This document shows positions 53,201 to 60,548 of a stretch of DNA of 64,000 bases, in pieces (within the stretch, counting starts at the first letter, position 1; the number at the start of each line of letters is the position of its first letter). Origin of the DNA: Stutzerimonas stutzeri SDM-LAC (GTDB lineage: Bacteria; Pseudomonadota; Gammaproteobacteria; Pseudomonadales; Pseudomonadaceae); assembly GCF_000235745.1 (NCBI RefSeq), contig NZ_AGSX01000141.1, positions 1 to 64,000 on the forward strand. The letters run 5' to 3'. A program made the translations under genes and the position numbers. A model generated the notes under the pieces. The model was not told the origin of the DNA. It made no database searches and saw only the letters and a program-made list of their open reading frames with translations.

Positions 53201-54040
53201 GAGCAGACGCGCGGAGACGACGAAGCTGACATCCTGACGGTCGATCAGGATCTGCGTGAAGCGTTCGTTGACCCGGCGCATGCTGTCGGCGACGTGCTGG
53301 AAGCGCACACTGTCAAAGATGGCTTCCTGTACACCGGCCACGAAGCGGAACTTCAGGTGCTTGGTGACTTCGCCGATCTGCCGCAGGATGGCCAGGTCCT
53401 GCACCAACTCGTGGTCGCGACGGGATTGCAGGTACTCCAGGAACTCGTCGACCACCAGCAGCACGCCCTGGTCCGGGAATTTCTCCGCGAACGCGGCCAT
53501 CATCTCCTCGAAGGAGTCCTTGTTGTTGAGCTCCTTGTCGGCGGTCGGGAAGGTGTAGTCGACGCCAATCTTTTCCAGGAAACGCTCAAGCTGCAGGGTG
53601 ATGATCTGGCGCAGCGGCATCTGCAGCCCGCCCACCTCGATGCGCAGCACCTTGAAGCGGCCAGCAATCGGGGCAACCGCCTCGGCGACCTTGGGGTGGC
53701 GGATCATCGGCGCGTAGGCCGCATCCTCGGCCACCAGCGACAGCACCGACATCAAGTGCGACTTACCGGTGCCGTAGTTGCCGACGATCAGCACGCCCTT
53801 GTGATCGACCGCTTTTTTCTTTGTTCCGTCCCCATTGGGATCGCTAACCTCCTCGACTATTTCGTCGAAGCTAAGCTGGGGAACCATAAGCTTGGAGATC
53901 CGCTCGGCCATGTCGTCGGAGATGACGTAGGTCGCGACGAGCTTCTTGGCCTCGTCCGGGCGTCCGGCATCGAGCAGCTGAATGACTGACTCGATCTGCT
54001 CGAACTGGATCAGATCTCCGTATTTCATGTTCTTGGCCAT
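50252..54040 (-). CDS. brxC: BREX ATPase BrxC/PglY (DUF6079-like)
   Basis: The 1,262-aa ATPase is the large core subunit of BREX. Walker A is at residues 87-94 (GNYGTGKS). The Walker B-like VLLVVDEFLEYLQSRR is near 190-205. A CxxC pair (VCPHCQF) near 1120 may bind zinc. The C-terminal third is coiled coil (LEILAAVERLLELVVELG, then KALQEKLSQDRTAEHAAEY). It is preceded by brxF (39 nt) and followed by the methylase (46 nt). The large antisense frame opposite this gene is a GC-rich shadow. Confidence 0.9.
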   Translation of the reverse strand: MAKNMKYGDLIQFEQIESVIQLLDAGRPDEAKKLVATYVISDDMAERISKLMVPQLSFDEIVEEVSDPNGDGTKKKAVDHKGVLIVGNYGTGKSHLMSVLSLVAEDAAYAPMIRHPKVAEAVAPIAGRFKVLRIEVGGLQMPLRQIITLQLERFLEKIGVDYTFPTADKELNNKDSFEEMMAAFAEKFPDQGVLLVVDEFLEYLQSRRDHELVQDLAILRQIGEVTKHLKFRFVAGVQEAIFDSVRFQHVADSMRRVNERFTQILIDRQDVSFVVSARLLKKTADQQNKIREYLTPFAKFYGSMNERMDEYVRLFPVHPDYLKTFEQIHFTEKRGALKTIEAAMLAILDQEVPADKPLFISYENFWNTIKANSVLRADPNIKEVMRVSEVLESRVQQAFTRPAYKAMALRVINALAVHRLTTGGDIHVPIGPTAAELRDALCLFQPGVEDMPGDPAENLLSMVQTVMREVLKTVNGQFISKAPDTEQYYLDLKKDIDYDAQIEKRAEALSDDALDRAYYSAVKALMECSDDLRYPGFQIWQYQLEWQERRVERMGYLFFGAPNDRPTAQPERDFYVYFIQPFDKPKFADNNLSDEVFFRLTGLDDDLKRHLSSYAAALDLASTASGGAKTIYLSKAQDFLRAMSKWLQEKQMTAFEVTHQGKKKNLQEWAKGVSLRDRARLGADERINFRDVVNVISGLVLGQRFVDLSPEYPTFSVLVTEANRKQLIGNALRALAGGTRTKDALAVLDALELLDGDRVDPANSRYAQEVLNRLKAKGHGQVLNRNELLSGTSDVEYFAPIKYRLEPDLLVTVLGGLVYSGDIVLSITGDKVDSGKLAQLAERSLEELKQFKHVEAPKEINLAVLRALFELFDLPSGLAQKASQGDTEPVIKLQEKVSALVPRVLKAGSDLQQGKLGFWGQNLLREEEAKDWHTRLDSLKKFTESLAPYNTVGKLKNLRVTQEDLDGQKKNLEILAAVERLLELVVELGSTASYLSQAEMVLPAEHPWVKQAEAARKALQEKLSQDRTAEHAAEYRQTLNQLKKDYITAYIASHSKARLGVAEDKTRNALRKDDRLLALRVLAGVSLMPTSQLTAFEESLNGLKSCSSLDEPTLVTAAVCPHCQFRPSAEQLELIPAANRLHKLDDDLDQLVANWQQTLLENLEDPFTQDSLGLLPPASKKLIDAFLASRKLPDPMTSEFANAVQEALSGLEKIAVKGDEIKQALLQGGSPATPDDLRKRFDTFMNERCKGKDATKLRFVIE

Positions 54041-54079
54041 ATGGTTCTCTCTTCCCTGCTCTCTATTTTCAAATTCAGG

Positions 54080-54541
54080 TCAAATTTCAAGTACGACCAC
54101 GCCGTCACGGCTGTAGTCACGATGTTCTGGATGGCTCATGTCGGCGTACACCAAGCGATCACCGCGCAGCTCGCCAGGCCAGACGGCCACGACGCGCTTG
54201 GAGTGAGCCAGCCGCCTGACGAGGTCAAGCGGGTTGATCTGCAGGCCCGGCTCGAACAACAACTCGAGGTTGTCGAGCAGCAGCGGGTCTTCAGTTCGTT
54301 CCTTGTCCGCAATTTCCCGCAGCAGTTCGCCTGCCGAGAAGCCGCGCTTGTTATTCGGCGTGGCGGCCAAACGGCGCCCCAACTCCAGGCCGACGTTGAG
54401 CGGCTCGATGTTGAGCTTGGCGCTGAGTTGGCGCAGCAGTTGGGTCTTGCCACTGCGGCTGGGACCGACCAGCAGGATCAACTTGCTGTTGAGGTCGCCG
54501 ATTTCGCCGATGAGTCGTTCGAGTTTTGCAAGCATGCTCAT
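54080..54541 (-). CDS. brxF: BREX-3 P-loop NTPase BrxF
   Basis: The 153-aa P-loop protein has Walker A GPSRSGKT at residues 26-33. BrxF is a marker of type-3 BREX. The start at 54541 (MSMLAKLERLIG) lies 4 bases after the brxR stop. Its small size, the P-loop near the N-terminus, and the LLDNLELLFEPGLQINPLDL segment fit the family. It is the first structural gene of the operon. Confidence 0.88.
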   Translation of the reverse strand: MSMLAKLERLIGEIGDLNSKLILLVGPSRSGKTQLLRQLSAKLNIEPLNVGLELGRRLAATPNNKRGFSAGELLREIADKERTEDPLLLDNLELLFEPGLQINPLDLVRRLAHSKRVVAVWPGELRGDRLVYADMSHPEHRDYSRDGVVVLEI

Positions 54542-54545
54542 CCCA

Positions 54546-55463
54546 TCAGTCCGCCTCGGCTTCAAGCCGTTGTTGATCAGGGGACCGGTAGCCCGGCGCC
54601 AGCACGGCATTGCGCACGCCGTAGATGGCCAGGTGGTCCTTCAGCCACAACCGATACTCGTGCCCGCGCAAGCTGTGGTCGGGCGTGCAGTCCACACTCC
54701 ATTGGCGAAGGATGTAGCCGGCGGTGGCTGCCCGCAGCTTCATCCGCAGCACGCCACCCTGCATGCTGTAGTCCATCTCGGTGATCTCCGGTCGGGGTTG
54801 ATCCGGGTGCGGCACCAACTCCAGCTCGACGATCCGGGTCCACTGAATGTCTTGATCGCTCATCTCGTGGGGCGCCACTGGCTGGCCCTTGAGCACCACC
54901 GGGCGCTTGATCCGGGTGATGACGAAATCCCGGAACTCCTGGGACTTCCGGTCGAACGCGCGGACGTGCCAGCGCAGGCCTGTATCGATCAAGGCGAAAG
55001 GCACGATCTCGCGTTTCGATTTACCACTGGAAATCGAGTAGTACTCGACTGCCATGGGGCAGCCCTGATGGATGGCGCGGGTCACACTCGCAAGCACATC
55101 CAAATCGGGATTCGTCAGCCGGGAAGGAGTTTCACTGGGTACCCAAGTTTTGAACTTCAGCGGTTCGCCATCACCGAAGGCCTGTGTCAGCCACGACATG
55201 ACTCTTTCGGCCGGGTAATCGAACAGCGAACGGAAATCCGCGCCTAGGACATAGGTCTTGCCCTTAGAGTCATAGTCGATGTTACCGGGGGCTAGCTCCC
55301 TGTACAGCGCAAGATCACGGGTCGCTGCAGCAGACTGAATGGCAAAACGCTCCACTAAATCCTGCCGCCGAATCTCACCAACGAAGCGCACTCGAAGCTC
55401 GATAAAAGCCAGGCGATCACGCTGTGGCTGAGCGAGCTCTGCAAGAGAGTTTATGAGCGTCAT
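54546..55463 (-). CDS. brxR: BREX regulator BrxR (winged-helix plus WYL domain)
   Basis: The 305-aa transcriptional regulator heads the operon. Residues ~1-75 form a winged helix (LRVRFVGEIRRQDLVERFAI, then AATRDLALYREL). Residues ~120-200 form the WYL sensor domain (MAVEYYSISSGKSKREIVPF, then ALIDTGLRWHVRAFDRK), followed by a WCX-type C-terminal part. BrxR homologues repress BREX promoters by binding inverted repeats upstream. A matching palindrome is present at 55529-55549. I used the ATG at 55463 (MTLINSL); a GTG five codons upstream is an alternative. Confidence 0.9.
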   Translation of the reverse strand: MTLINSLAELAQPQRDRLAFIELRVRFVGEIRRQDLVERFAIQSAAATRDLALYRELAPGNIDYDSKGKTYVLGADFRSLFDYPAERVMSWLTQAFGDGEPLKFKTWVPSETPSRLTNPDLDVLASVTRAIHQGCPMAVEYYSISSGKSKREIVPFALIDTGLRWHVRAFDRKSQEFRDFVITRIKRPVVLKGQPVAPHEMSDQDIQWTRIVELELVPHPDQPRPEITEMDYSMQGGVLRMKLRAATAGYILRQWSVDCTPDHSLRGHEYRLWLKDHLAIYGVRNAVLAPGYRSPDQQRLEAEAD

Positions 55464-55528
55464 ATGAGTTAGAGGCACTTGATCTGTGTGTTAGAACGGA
55501 TCTTATTGCACGCCTTAGGCGCACGTCC

Positions 55529-55549
55529 ATATTTGTATTTTACAAATAT
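55529..55549 (-). promoter_or_regulatory. Palindrome upstream of brxR, candidate BrxR operator
   Basis: ATATTTGTA-ttt-TACAAATAT is a perfect 9-bp inverted repeat with a 3-base spacer, 66 bases before the brxR start. On the minus strand TATATT inside it could be a -10 box, with TTAACT 18 bases upstream as -35, so a bound repressor would block the promoter. Confidence 0.7.
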
Positions 55550-55691
55550 AGTGGTACTCATTTTGATTAGTTAATTTTCCGTGCAGCAGGGAATGCAGGT
55601 CACGCCATGATCGTGACGATTCGGTATCGTCCAGCTACTGCGCCTAGGATCTTGGCTGCGTCCTGCTGATGGCATTTGCCAATAGGTGCCA

Positions 55692-57947
55692 TCAAAGCAT
55701 GCCCTGCCAAATCTCGTTGCGTTCAATGATCTGAACAAACGCTTGCGGGCTGAACCCATCAGGATACAGCGACGCAGGCTCTTCCTCTTCGTCCTGATCA
55801 AACGCTCTCAGGTAGTGCTGTTCATCGCGCAAGGTCACCTCAATGACTTCGCGCGACACGACACGAAAGCCATCAACAACCTCACCATCAAGCTCAATCG
55901 ACGTGTCGACAATCCAGGCATTTAGGGCTGAAATCGATTCGTGCTCACTGAGCCCAAGTCGAGAGCGCAAGCCTGAGTCAGCCTGAAAGGCCTGGAGTAC
56001 GGCCGGCTGTTTACGCTCCAATTGCCTGGCAGCTTTGCGCAGGGTATTCGTCCGGTGCAGCCAGACTTCGTGCGGTGTTGAGCGGATAAATCCGGACTTG
56101 ACCTCTAGCAAGAGCACCACGCCGTCCAGGTATGCCAGCAGATCTATCTCACCGGCGTCAGGCTCTTCACTGCAGAGCGGCTGATAGCCAACAACCACAC
56201 GGAACCCCCTCTGCCTGAGCGCCTCGGCGAGCTCGTGCTCCACACGCTCGGTTTCGCCGCGCAGCTCAGGCCGACGCTGCTCGACACGACGCAGGTTATT
56301 CACCGCAGCCGTCAAACTGTTCTGCCGGCCGGCAACCCAGGGAAACTGAAAGCTGTAGCGGCCGATCTTATAAAATGGCCGTTCGTACAGTCTTGGCGTT
56401 GGCATGTTTGGCGTCTGCTTGAGCTGCGCAGACAGCGCCTGCAGATCACTGGTCCAAAACTGCAAAATCGCCTTGGCTGCATCAGCATCACCTGCAGGAT
56501 GCTCATCACTGACCGTCCATGCGCGGATCCGCCGAACTTTAGCTGGCAACTCTGACCAGGTCATGGGAAAACGATTCTCTCCCTGCAGCAACCCCTCAAA
56601 GGCCAAACGCCCGAGTGCTGCTAAAGGGTCCCCCAGGTCATCTAGGTAGCGCTGATAAGGCTGCAGGTATGCCTGTTCGAAAAAAGCCCTGGTCAGCTCG
56701 CTGGCGAGCATGGCGTGATGCAGCGAAACTTCAGCGCCATCGTTAAGCCTGACGCGCTCACCTAACCCGAAGACAACTTGTAAGTAGAGCTGGCTACGAA
56801 CGGACTTTATATAAGCGAGCTGATTGGCCTCATGGTTTTCAGGGCTGCCCATGATCTTCCCCGCCATACCTGAAGCAGCAAACACCTCAACTGCACGGCG
56901 CATCCAGTAACACCAGAACAACTGGCTTTTGCGTTCGGTACGCTGCCAACGCTGTGTGCCCTCATCGGTCTTATTGAAGATGACTGACTGTCCAGGCCTG
57001 AGTTGGTAATCACACTCACTGTCGTAGCAGAACCAGTCGATGGATCCTTCGTAGTCGATGCGCTCACGCATCGCAGCGACCAATACAGCCAACGTTTCCA
57101 AATGAGCTACACATTCAGCTCCCCCGCCAGAGTGAGGGAAGAGCATTGGCGATAGGTGCCGTTTCAGCGAGCGCCCGAGTATCTCCTCGGATAGTCGAAA
57201 ATCAGACTCGGTGCAGACTTTAAGCTTGCGCAGAACGATCCGTTCGTAGACGCCCCAATCCTTGCCAGCAGGATCATCATCTACCTCGCCCAGACGGCCA
57301 TAGGCCAACACACTGAGATAGGAGAGCAGCTCAAGCAGGGAGAGCGACTTCAGCTGATTTTCAGCCTGAGCAATTGCTTCATCAAAAGGTTCGAGTTGCT
57401 GCAGAAGGCGATCACAGACGCCAAAGAATTCTTCCCACGCATCGCCGCTCAGCGTCTCCCGAAGATGCTTCCAAAGCGGTGATCCGCTGCGGGTAAAGAG
57501 CTTCGAATAACGAATGGCCCAGCGCAATACATCTGGATGATGAACGGCCAAATGCTCCAGCAGCTCCTTGCTGATCACATCATCGAAATGCAGAGCGCGC
57601 GCCAACGCCTGGCTTGCAACCTGAGCCCCCTCAAGGTTGACGGGCTCAAACCAGAAACTAGCAGCAACCAATCCGGCCGCTCGATTGCGTGCGGTGTATT
57701 TTCCTTGCGGACGCTGATCCAGAAAATCATGCAGGCACTCGTCGAGCGCCATGCCTGGGGCGAATTGATTCAGATAACCAGTAAAGCGAGTCTGGTAATA
57801 CTCCTGGCATTGCAGATCCTGGTTCTGCACAACTGATAACCCTTCACCGAATAATGCCGTGATCATACGGGATTGATGTGACCCTATCTTCTTGCGCGCC
57901 AGCTCACCGGCTATGATCCGACCGAGCGATGCAAAAGCGTGGAGCAT
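55692..57947 (-). CDS. Large protein with C-terminal PD-(D/E)xK nuclease domain
   Basis: The 751-aa protein (from ATG 57947) has no recognisable N-terminal family. The C-terminal part carries a restriction-type nuclease core: an upstream Glu in VEHELAEALRQRGFRVVVG, then Asp602 (AGEIDLLAYLDG), Glu615 and Lys617 (LLLEVKSG), and a helix after it. The ~560 residues before it are helical with several Trp/Tyr-rich stretches. The gene lies just upstream of brxR on the same strand and head to head with the CoiA-like gene; start codons are 2 bases apart. A longer frame (58064) overlaps that gene and is doubtful. Probably a defence nuclease; this is inference. Confidence 0.75.
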   Translation of the reverse strand: MLHAFASLGRIIAGELARKKIGSHQSRMITALFGEGLSVVQNQDLQCQEYYQTRFTGYLNQFAPGMALDECLHDFLDQRPQGKYTARNRAAGLVAASFWFEPVNLEGAQVASQALARALHFDDVISKELLEHLAVHHPDVLRWAIRYSKLFTRSGSPLWKHLRETLSGDAWEEFFGVCDRLLQQLEPFDEAIAQAENQLKSLSLLELLSYLSVLAYGRLGEVDDDPAGKDWGVYERIVLRKLKVCTESDFRLSEEILGRSLKRHLSPMLFPHSGGGAECVAHLETLAVLVAAMRERIDYEGSIDWFCYDSECDYQLRPGQSVIFNKTDEGTQRWQRTERKSQLFWCYWMRRAVEVFAASGMAGKIMGSPENHEANQLAYIKSVRSQLYLQVVFGLGERVRLNDGAEVSLHHAMLASELTRAFFEQAYLQPYQRYLDDLGDPLAALGRLAFEGLLQGENRFPMTWSELPAKVRRIRAWTVSDEHPAGDADAAKAILQFWTSDLQALSAQLKQTPNMPTPRLYERPFYKIGRYSFQFPWVAGRQNSLTAAVNNLRRVEQRRPELRGETERVEHELAEALRQRGFRVVVGYQPLCSEEPDAGEIDLLAYLDGVVLLLEVKSGFIRSTPHEVWLHRTNTLRKAARQLERKQPAVLQAFQADSGLRSRLGLSEHESISALNAWIVDTSIELDGEVVDGFRVVSREVIEVTLRDEQHYLRAFDQDEEEEPASLYPDGFSPQAFVQIIERNEIWQGML

Positions 57948-57949
57948 GG

Positions 57950-59044
57950 ATGATGCACGAAAACAAAATTCCTTTTGGCGAGCGTGATGGAGACTTATTC
58001 CGCGCCTTTGAAGTCGAGAATGGTCTTCGCTGCAACTGCATTTGCCCAGGTTGCCGGCAGCCACTGAATGCTGCCAACAATGGCGAAAAAGTCGCTCCTC
58101 ACTTTCGCCATGCCCAATCGAATGATTGCACCACTGGCTTTCGCGAGGGAGTCAGACGCGCCGCAGTTGCACTGATTGTGCAGCACAAGCAGCTCCTGCT
58201 CCCGACCTTCGTCGACATGGCTAGAATTGTTACAGCAAGCGGCCGAGCGCTGGAAGAAAAGGTCGAGCTACCGCCGGTGGCAGTCACAGCAGACTCAGTC
58301 GAACGATTCGTTGAGCTGGATGGGTTGAGAGGTCATGCGATCCTGCATCTATCTGGCCGAAAGTTGATCGTACGCATCAAGATGTCCTCCAGGATGGAGC
58401 ATGAGCGTTACCGCCAGTTTCAAGCGCTCGAGCACTCCAGCATGGAGATTGACCTGCACCGCCTAACCCTTGAGCAGATCAATGATGCTGAGAGTTACAA
58501 GCATGCCGTGCTGCAGGATCCGTCGAATCGTTACTGGATCAGATGTCTTCGTGGCGAATCATTAAAAACCTTCAAGGAGCAGCAGCTCCAATCACGGGCC
58601 TTTGAGCTGAATGCTACTTGGCTAAAAGAACAGGCCGAGCGTAAAGCTAAAGAACAAGCTCGGCAGCTTGCCATCGCCAATGAGGCTGCCGAGCATGATC
58701 TGGCTTTGAAGGCGCATCGAGCAATGCAAGCTGAAATTGCAGCCCATCAGCCAACCCAACTGCAAGACGCCAATGTAAACGGTAGATCCGAGCTCATCGC
58801 GGCAACGATGCTGAAAGCTTTGCGCGATTGGAACGGAAAGGCCGCAGAATGCAGAGCCTGCTACCTGCTCAGCCCACCAGGCTCCCGGTTCTGCCCCTAC
58901 TGCGCTGTCGATGGACGCGGACTAACTGAAACAACCGTATCGCCCGACCTGCCAGCAACCATTCACAAGCGAATGTACTGCTCTGCCAAGCCGAGCATGT
59001 CGGTAAAAGCGGCCCCCTATCTCGTTGTGAGGCCGGATATCTAA
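57950..59044 (+). CDS. CoiA-like protein with two zinc-finger regions
   Basis: The 364-aa protein begins with a CoiA-type segment: CICPGCRQPLN (Cys32, Cys35) and HFRH at 51-54. The middle resembles the CoiA nuclease fold (GHAILHLSGRKLIVRIKM, ~128-145), but the catalytic Glu of the E-x-K strand seems replaced by Arg (RIK). A helical linker (KEQAERKAKEQARQLAIANE) leads to a C-terminal four-Cys zinc finger (Cys301, 304, 315, 318). GGAG lies 5 bases before the ATG at 57950; an ATG at 57929 is an alternative. Its divergent partner is the nuclease gene, so they may form one system. Confidence 0.7.
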   Translation: MMHENKIPFGERDGDLFRAFEVENGLRCNCICPGCRQPLNAANNGEKVAPHFRHAQSNDCTTGFREGVRRAAVALIVQHKQLLLPTFVDMARIVTASGRALEEKVELPPVAVTADSVERFVELDGLRGHAILHLSGRKLIVRIKMSSRMEHERYRQFQALEHSSMEIDLHRLTLEQINDAESYKHAVLQDPSNRYWIRCLRGESLKTFKEQQLQSRAFELNATWLKEQAERKAKEQARQLAIANEAAEHDLALKAHRAMQAEIAAHQPTQLQDANVNGRSELIAATMLKALRDWNGKAAECRACYLLSPPGSRFCPYCAVDGRGLTETTVSPDLPATIHKRMYCSAKPSMSVKAAPYLVVRPDI

Positions 59045-59045
59045 T

Positions 59046-59771
59046 CTAGCCCCTGCTGGTACCGAATCCACGTTGACGATCCCCGTAGGACTTCGTAGCC
59101 ACCTTGCACAGGTAGCTTGCACGATGGAACAGATCCGGTAGCTCATCTACAAGAATCTTGCGATCTTCCCCTGCGACCCTCCGCATACGGGGATGCCGGT
59201 CTATCCGATACGTCGCATTGTCGGGGATATGTACCAGCCCATCGACCTCATAGATCGACAACCCCAGCGCACTGGCCCAGGACTCTTCTAAGCGCCTGAT
59301 CATGTTGACTCTCTCGGAGCCCAGCCGCCCCACCGTGTAATAGGCATCCCGGTTAAGCAGGATGAGCAAGTGGTAATGCTGCTTACCGCCTTGGCCGATC
59401 TCCCTCGACCAGACGTACCTGACCTTACAGCCACGAGCGTAGCCACGTTCGCCCACCTTCTCTTGGTGGTACTGGATCTTCTTCGTGAATGACTCAAAGA
59501 ACCGACTGATGACCTGGTTGGTATAGGCGTAGTGCGGCAGCTCGATGCCATAGGGCAATCGGAGATCCACCCTAAATGCCAAGGCCCTAGGGTATTCAGC
59601 TAAGGCAAGCTCGATGGTGTGCTTAAGCGCGGACAGGTACTCCCGGATGAAAGGCCCTTTGTCGATCATCAGGCGTAGACCTTCGAAGGTGTCGGCGTAG
59701 TGAAGGCTGAGGTTACTGTTCTCAGAATGACGGAGTGGTTTGCGGGTAGTGTTATTGGTATTGATGAGCAT
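59046..59771 (-). CDS. Inovirus Gp2 / YagK-YfjJ family protein
   Basis: The 241-aa protein belongs to the family found in inoviruses and integrative islands (YagK/YfjJ C-terminal type). The motif HYHLLILLN (about 137-145) is of the HUH kind seen in rolling-circle replication proteins, and the C-terminal RRVAGEDRKILVDELPDLFH and RASYLCKVATKSYG are family text. It may start replication of the excised element. It is convergent with the CoiA-like gene with one base between stop codons. Confidence 0.82.
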   Translation of the reverse strand: MLINTNNTTRKPLRHSENSNLSLHYADTFEGLRLMIDKGPFIREYLSALKHTIELALAEYPRALAFRVDLRLPYGIELPHYAYTNQVISRFFESFTKKIQYHQEKVGERGYARGCKVRYVWSREIGQGGKQHYHLLILLNRDAYYTVGRLGSERVNMIRRLEESWASALGLSIYEVDGLVHIPDNATYRIDRHPRMRRVAGEDRKILVDELPDLFHRASYLCKVATKSYGDRQRGFGTSRG

Positions 59772-60247
59772 GGTTATGACCTCTTAGTGGTTGAGTTTCA
59801 TAACCTGTGCCTGCTGTGTACTTTTTAACCGTTACCTGTCCTCGCCTGATCTGTTGGTTGATCTATCTGCATGCGTTGTACTGCTAGCCTTTCAGGTGGT
59901 GACTCAGTGTCCGACGCCTTGTGTATGAGATCTGGTCAGTGAAGGTCGCTCTCGGTTAGGCGTGAACCCTTCGGGTAGTAATAGCTAGTAAAAGCATAAT
60001 ACCCGCACCGCACTTTCCGTCACCGACCAGCTCGGGCAAAGCCACCTCATTCATCCAGCCAGAGCGTCCATTTTTGCCGAGTTCAGATTTCGGAAATAAA
60101 TCAAGCCGAAGATCCCTGAGCAAGATATCGGAACTGAGCCTGTCGGGGCGGTGGGAGCGGCACCGCCACGACTTGCCGTGACGAGCCGAACAGCCAGGGC
60201 GGCATAAGCGCCATGACCAGCCGCAGCCGGTCATGGCGCTGTTAGTT
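59772..60247. other. Gene-free region with several inverted repeats, candidate origin
   Basis: These 476 bases separate the Gp2-like gene from alpA. A perfect 12-bp inverted repeat AGCGCCATGACC / GGTCATGGCGCT with a 10-base loop lies at 60207-60240, 7 bases past the alpA stop. A shorter stem GGCGGTG / CACCGCC lies just upstream (about 60148-60168). No gene is seen. Hairpins beside an HUH-type protein gene suggest a replication or transfer origin, but a terminator or operator role is possible. Confidence 0.5.
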
Positions 60248-60478
60248 CTAGCTGGCCATGCTCAAACGAACGGTGGAACGCGTGGAAGCTCCCTCAGCCA
60301 GATCGCGCTCCTCGATCTTGGCCAGAATCCAATCAAAGACCTCGCTTTCGACAAATCCGACCGACCTATCGCCTAACGAGACCGGCGACGGAAACCGGGC
60401 TTCCCCGATGTACTTGTACAGGGTTGACCGAGACAAACCAGTTGTGTCGATGACTTCTTTCAATCGCATGATTCGCAT
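60248..60478 (-). CDS. AlpA-family excisionase/regulator
   Basis: The 76-aa protein has a MerR-like helix-turn-helix of the AlpA type (MRLKEVIDTTGLSRSTLYKY, then FPSPVSLGDRSVGFVESEVF). AlpA proteins activate integrase expression and help excision in P4-like elements. Position at the right end fits this. The gene is transcribed toward the hairpin region. Confidence 0.9.
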   Translation of the reverse strand: MRIMRLKEVIDTTGLSRSTLYKYIGEARFPSPVSLGDRSVGFVESEVFDWILAKIEERDLAEGASTRSTVRLSMAS

Positions 60479-60548
60479 GAGCAGGCTCCTCTGTATGGCT
60501 CAGAGGATGTGCAGAGAGTGTAAAAATTGACCTGAACAGCCAGAAGCT

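Noticed and set aside
51008..53989. A 993-codon open frame on the plus strand opposite brxC
   Set aside because: Its protein is rich in His, Arg, Gln and Val typical of antisense shadows of GC-rich genes, has no recognisable motif, and brxC on the other strand has clear ATPase motifs.
55571..55801. A 76-codon minus-strand frame between brxR and the nuclease gene
   Set aside because: Overlaps the nuclease gene end in another frame and shows no features of a real protein.
57948..58064. A 39-codon upstream extension of the nuclease gene
   Set aside because: It overlaps the CoiA-like coding region head-on and has no credible start signal; the ATG at 57947 was used, with doubt noted.
60207..60240. 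The 12-bp inverted repeat after alpA as a Rho-independent terminator
   Set aside because: No T-run follows on either strand; kept only as part of the structured region.
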